From: Azolla caroliniana
Lineage: Eukaryota; Polypodiophyta
Assembly: GCA_043228905.1 (NCBI GenBank)
Contig: JBHGNT010000004.1
Coordinates: 12,152,001 to 12,216,000, forward strand
Direction of reading: 5' to 3'
Length of the DNA stretch: 64,000 bases
The first letter of the stretch is position 1. The number at the start of each line of letters is the position of its first letter. The notes beneath the pieces were generated by a model. It did not search any database. It was not told the DNA's origin and saw nothing but the letters and a program-made list of their open reading frames with translations. The translations under genes were made by a program, and so were the position numbers. Below are positions 61,875 through 64,000 of this stretch, piece after piece.

Positions 61875-64000
61875 TTACGCTGTGGGTTCTCCGGCTCTGT
61901 CCTGTTCGGCGGTGAATGGGTTAGGTGGCGTAGGGCCCAGGTAAGGTTTGAGTCGGAACCCATTCACCTTTTGCCGTACTACTTCTCCATCCAGCGTTCC
62001 TAATTGGAACGTGCCTTGTTCCGCTCCAATTATCCAGTATGGGCCGGTCCAGCGGAAACGTAACTTCCCCGGCATATGGCCCATGCGCGTTTGAAAAACT
62101 AGCACCGCTCGGCCCACGACGAACTCCTTTTCCCTTGCATTCCGATGTCGATCTACAAAACGCTTTACGCCATCGTTGTTCCTATTCCAACACAACCATG
62201 TTGTGGACGCGTTTTTCCCCTAGTTCGAGGAGCTGGTAGAGCCGTACCTCCTACGACTTGGCTTCTGATAATCGGTTCCGTACCTGAATGCGCAAACTAG
62301 GTACCTGAAATTTGATCGGCATCATAGCCTCTAGTCCAAACGCTAGTCGGAATGGTGTTGACTGTATGCTTGTTTTGTAACTAGTTCTGTACGCCCATAA
62401 CGCACTCTATAGTTTGGTATCCTAGTCCGTTCTATTTTCATTGACGGTTTTCTTCAAAATCGTCTATAATGTTTTGTTCATGGATTCTGCTAATCCATTC
62501 GCCTGCGGATAATATGGCGTGCTCTTCTTGTGGACTACAGCGTAATGATGTGTTAGTTCCCGAACCACCGTATTGAGGAAGTGACTCCCCTGGTCACTGA
62601 TGAGCTCAATCGGACAGCCGAACCGGCACCAAATGTGCTCATACAGAAATTTGGCTGTGACGGCCGCCGTATTTTCACGTAGTGCCTTTGCTTCTACCCA
62701 TTTGGTGCAGTAATCCGTGGCTACCAATATGTATTTATTGCCTGTACGGGCCGCCGCTGGTGTGAAGGGCCCTACAAAATCCAATCACCACTTTTGGAAG
62801 GGGTCTAGCAGTAATACAGGCTGGTGTGGCATCCTTGCGTCCTCCGCAGGCTGACCCATCCACTGACACAAATCACACTTTCTACAATACTCGGATGCGT
62901 CCTTCTGCGTTGTTGGCCACCATAAGCCCGCTTGCCATACTTACTGGGCTGTCACGTCGCCCGCGTAATGGCCGCCGGCCATGCCGTAGTGTGCCTCCCG
63001 TAAAACTGCTTCCTTCTCATACTTTCCGGGCTGTCACATCGCCAAATGCCGTCACTTCCTTTGTGATATAAAATGCCTTCGACGAGGCAGAAGTGATGGC
63101 TTCGGACGACTAGTCGTTTCTTCTTGTCCGTGCGTAATTGTGGTGGAGGCAGTCCTGTAGTTAAAAAGTACGTCATTTCCATAAGCCATCGGTCCGGAAA
63201 GGTGGATTCCGTTTTTTCTGTAAGTGTCGCTACTCGCAGGATGTCGACGTCCAGAAAATCGTCGTCGTCTTTCTATACTGTTTCTCCATTCTCGAGTTTG
63301 CTCAAAAAATACGCCACTGCGTGTTGCGTCCCCGGTCAGTGCTGAATTACGAAATCGAATTCCTAGAGCAGCAGCATCCACTACACCAATTTCCCTGTCA
63401 GGGCTTGTTTCTCCACCAAATACAATAATGCCGAATGATCCACGTGGAACGTGAATTTCCTTCCTAATAAATAGTGTCGGAATTTATTAATGCTATAGAT
63501 CATCCCTAGCGCCTCCCGCTCTGTTGTGGAATAGTTACGCTCTGCTGCTGAAAATTTACGACTCGTGTAGTATACTGGCCTATACCAGTTTGGTTCGGTG
63601 AGCTGCATTAGTGCGCTTCCTATTGCTATGTCCGAGGCGTCGACGAACACGTGGAATGGCTTCGTCCAAACTGATGGTTGTACGACGGGAGCCTATGTGA
63701 GCATTATCTTAAGTGCCTCATAGGCCTTATCCTCCGTTGCAGTCCATTGGAAAGGAGTCTGATGTACGGCAGCGTGTAGCGGCGTGGCGAAGTCCGCCAA
63801 ATACCGTGTCATCCGACTATGCCACCATATTTGTCCTAAAAATCGGCTAAGCGATTTGGCGTTTGTCGGAGTTTTGGCTTGCGTGATCGCGGAGATCTTG
63901 TTTGGGTCATCCGTTATTCCCTGTTTGCTGACTATGTGGCCTAGGAGAGTCCCGTTGGTCACGCCGAAGGCACATTTCGCGGGATTCAGGCTTAAGCGTG
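61875..64000 (-). pseudogene. Gypsy H pol: RT end, RNase H, integrase
   Basis: Read right to left from the window edge. Reverse transcriptase end: NGTLLGHIVSKQGI and SRFLGQIWWHSRMTRYLADFATPLH (63962-63693). RNase H: FVDASDIAIGSALMQL, FSAAERNYSTTEREALGMIY, HYLLGRKFTFHVDHSALLYL (63650-63381). Spacer and integrase zinc-binding region, degraded (63182-62952). Integrase core: MDFVGPFTPAAARTGNKYILVATDYCTKWVEAKAL, LISDQGSHFLN, YYPQANGLAESMNKTL (62784-62464), with Asp, Asp and Glu present. C-terminal domain GKLRFRWTGPYWII...VNGFRLKPY (62195-61875), without a chromodomain, which points to the Tat/Athila side of Ty3 elements. Several stops and frame changes separate the pieces. Confidence 0.85.

Overview
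The window looks like a transposon graveyard from a land-plant nuclear genome. The evidence is four Ty1/copia families, three of them with the initiator-Met type primer site (TGGTATCAGAGC), Tat/Athila-like Ty3/gypsy elements, a plant-type hAT transposase with a short GT-AG intron, and no bacterial gene structure. The species cannot be read from the sequence. The transposon-like protein at the left end resembles a family I associate with mosses, ferns and animals more than with flowering plants, so a non-seed plant is possible (weak inference). I see no ordinary housekeeping gene.

Layout. 0.1-2.9 kb: a broken RNase-H-fold (DUF7869-like) gene with a 39-bp repeat at its N-terminus. 3.3-8.4 kb: minus-strand gag-only LTR element E, with long LTRs carrying a 22-bp CCGGTT minisatellite and telo-box-like repeats, plus an LTR-LTR tandem. 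8.4-24.6 kb: old copia A, split by two insertions of one copia family: decayed B1 (10974-16786, target duplication gaagg) and intact B2 (17681-23099, duplication gcatc, near-identical 652-bp LTRs, one 1358-aa polyprotein). 25.0-27.7 kb: minus-strand hAT gene with an exact-looking 508-bp tandem duplication. 28.1-46.9 kb: copia D, split at its RNase H by a 14.1-kb block (32327-46430) of gag-only LTR elements. That block has LTR-gag units in inverted halves, four plus-strand LTRs in tandem, and one short flanking duplication. 46.9-48.2 kb: truncated gypsy K. 48.2-51.2 kb: copia C and an inverted LTR. 51.2-58.3 kb: copia G, interrupted by gypsy F (52008-58030, duplication aatat). 58.4-64 kb: minus-strand gypsy H, running off the window.

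How the parts relate. The gag-only elements E and T have gag, primer site, polypurine tract and LTRs but no visible protease, reverse transcriptase or integrase, so they must be moved by another element's enzymes. F and H share a long sense-strand third ORF after pol: a globular N-terminal region, a Pro/Thr linker, a long coiled coil and an acidic tail. This is the best candidate here for an undescribed component. B2 is the only element that looks potentially active.
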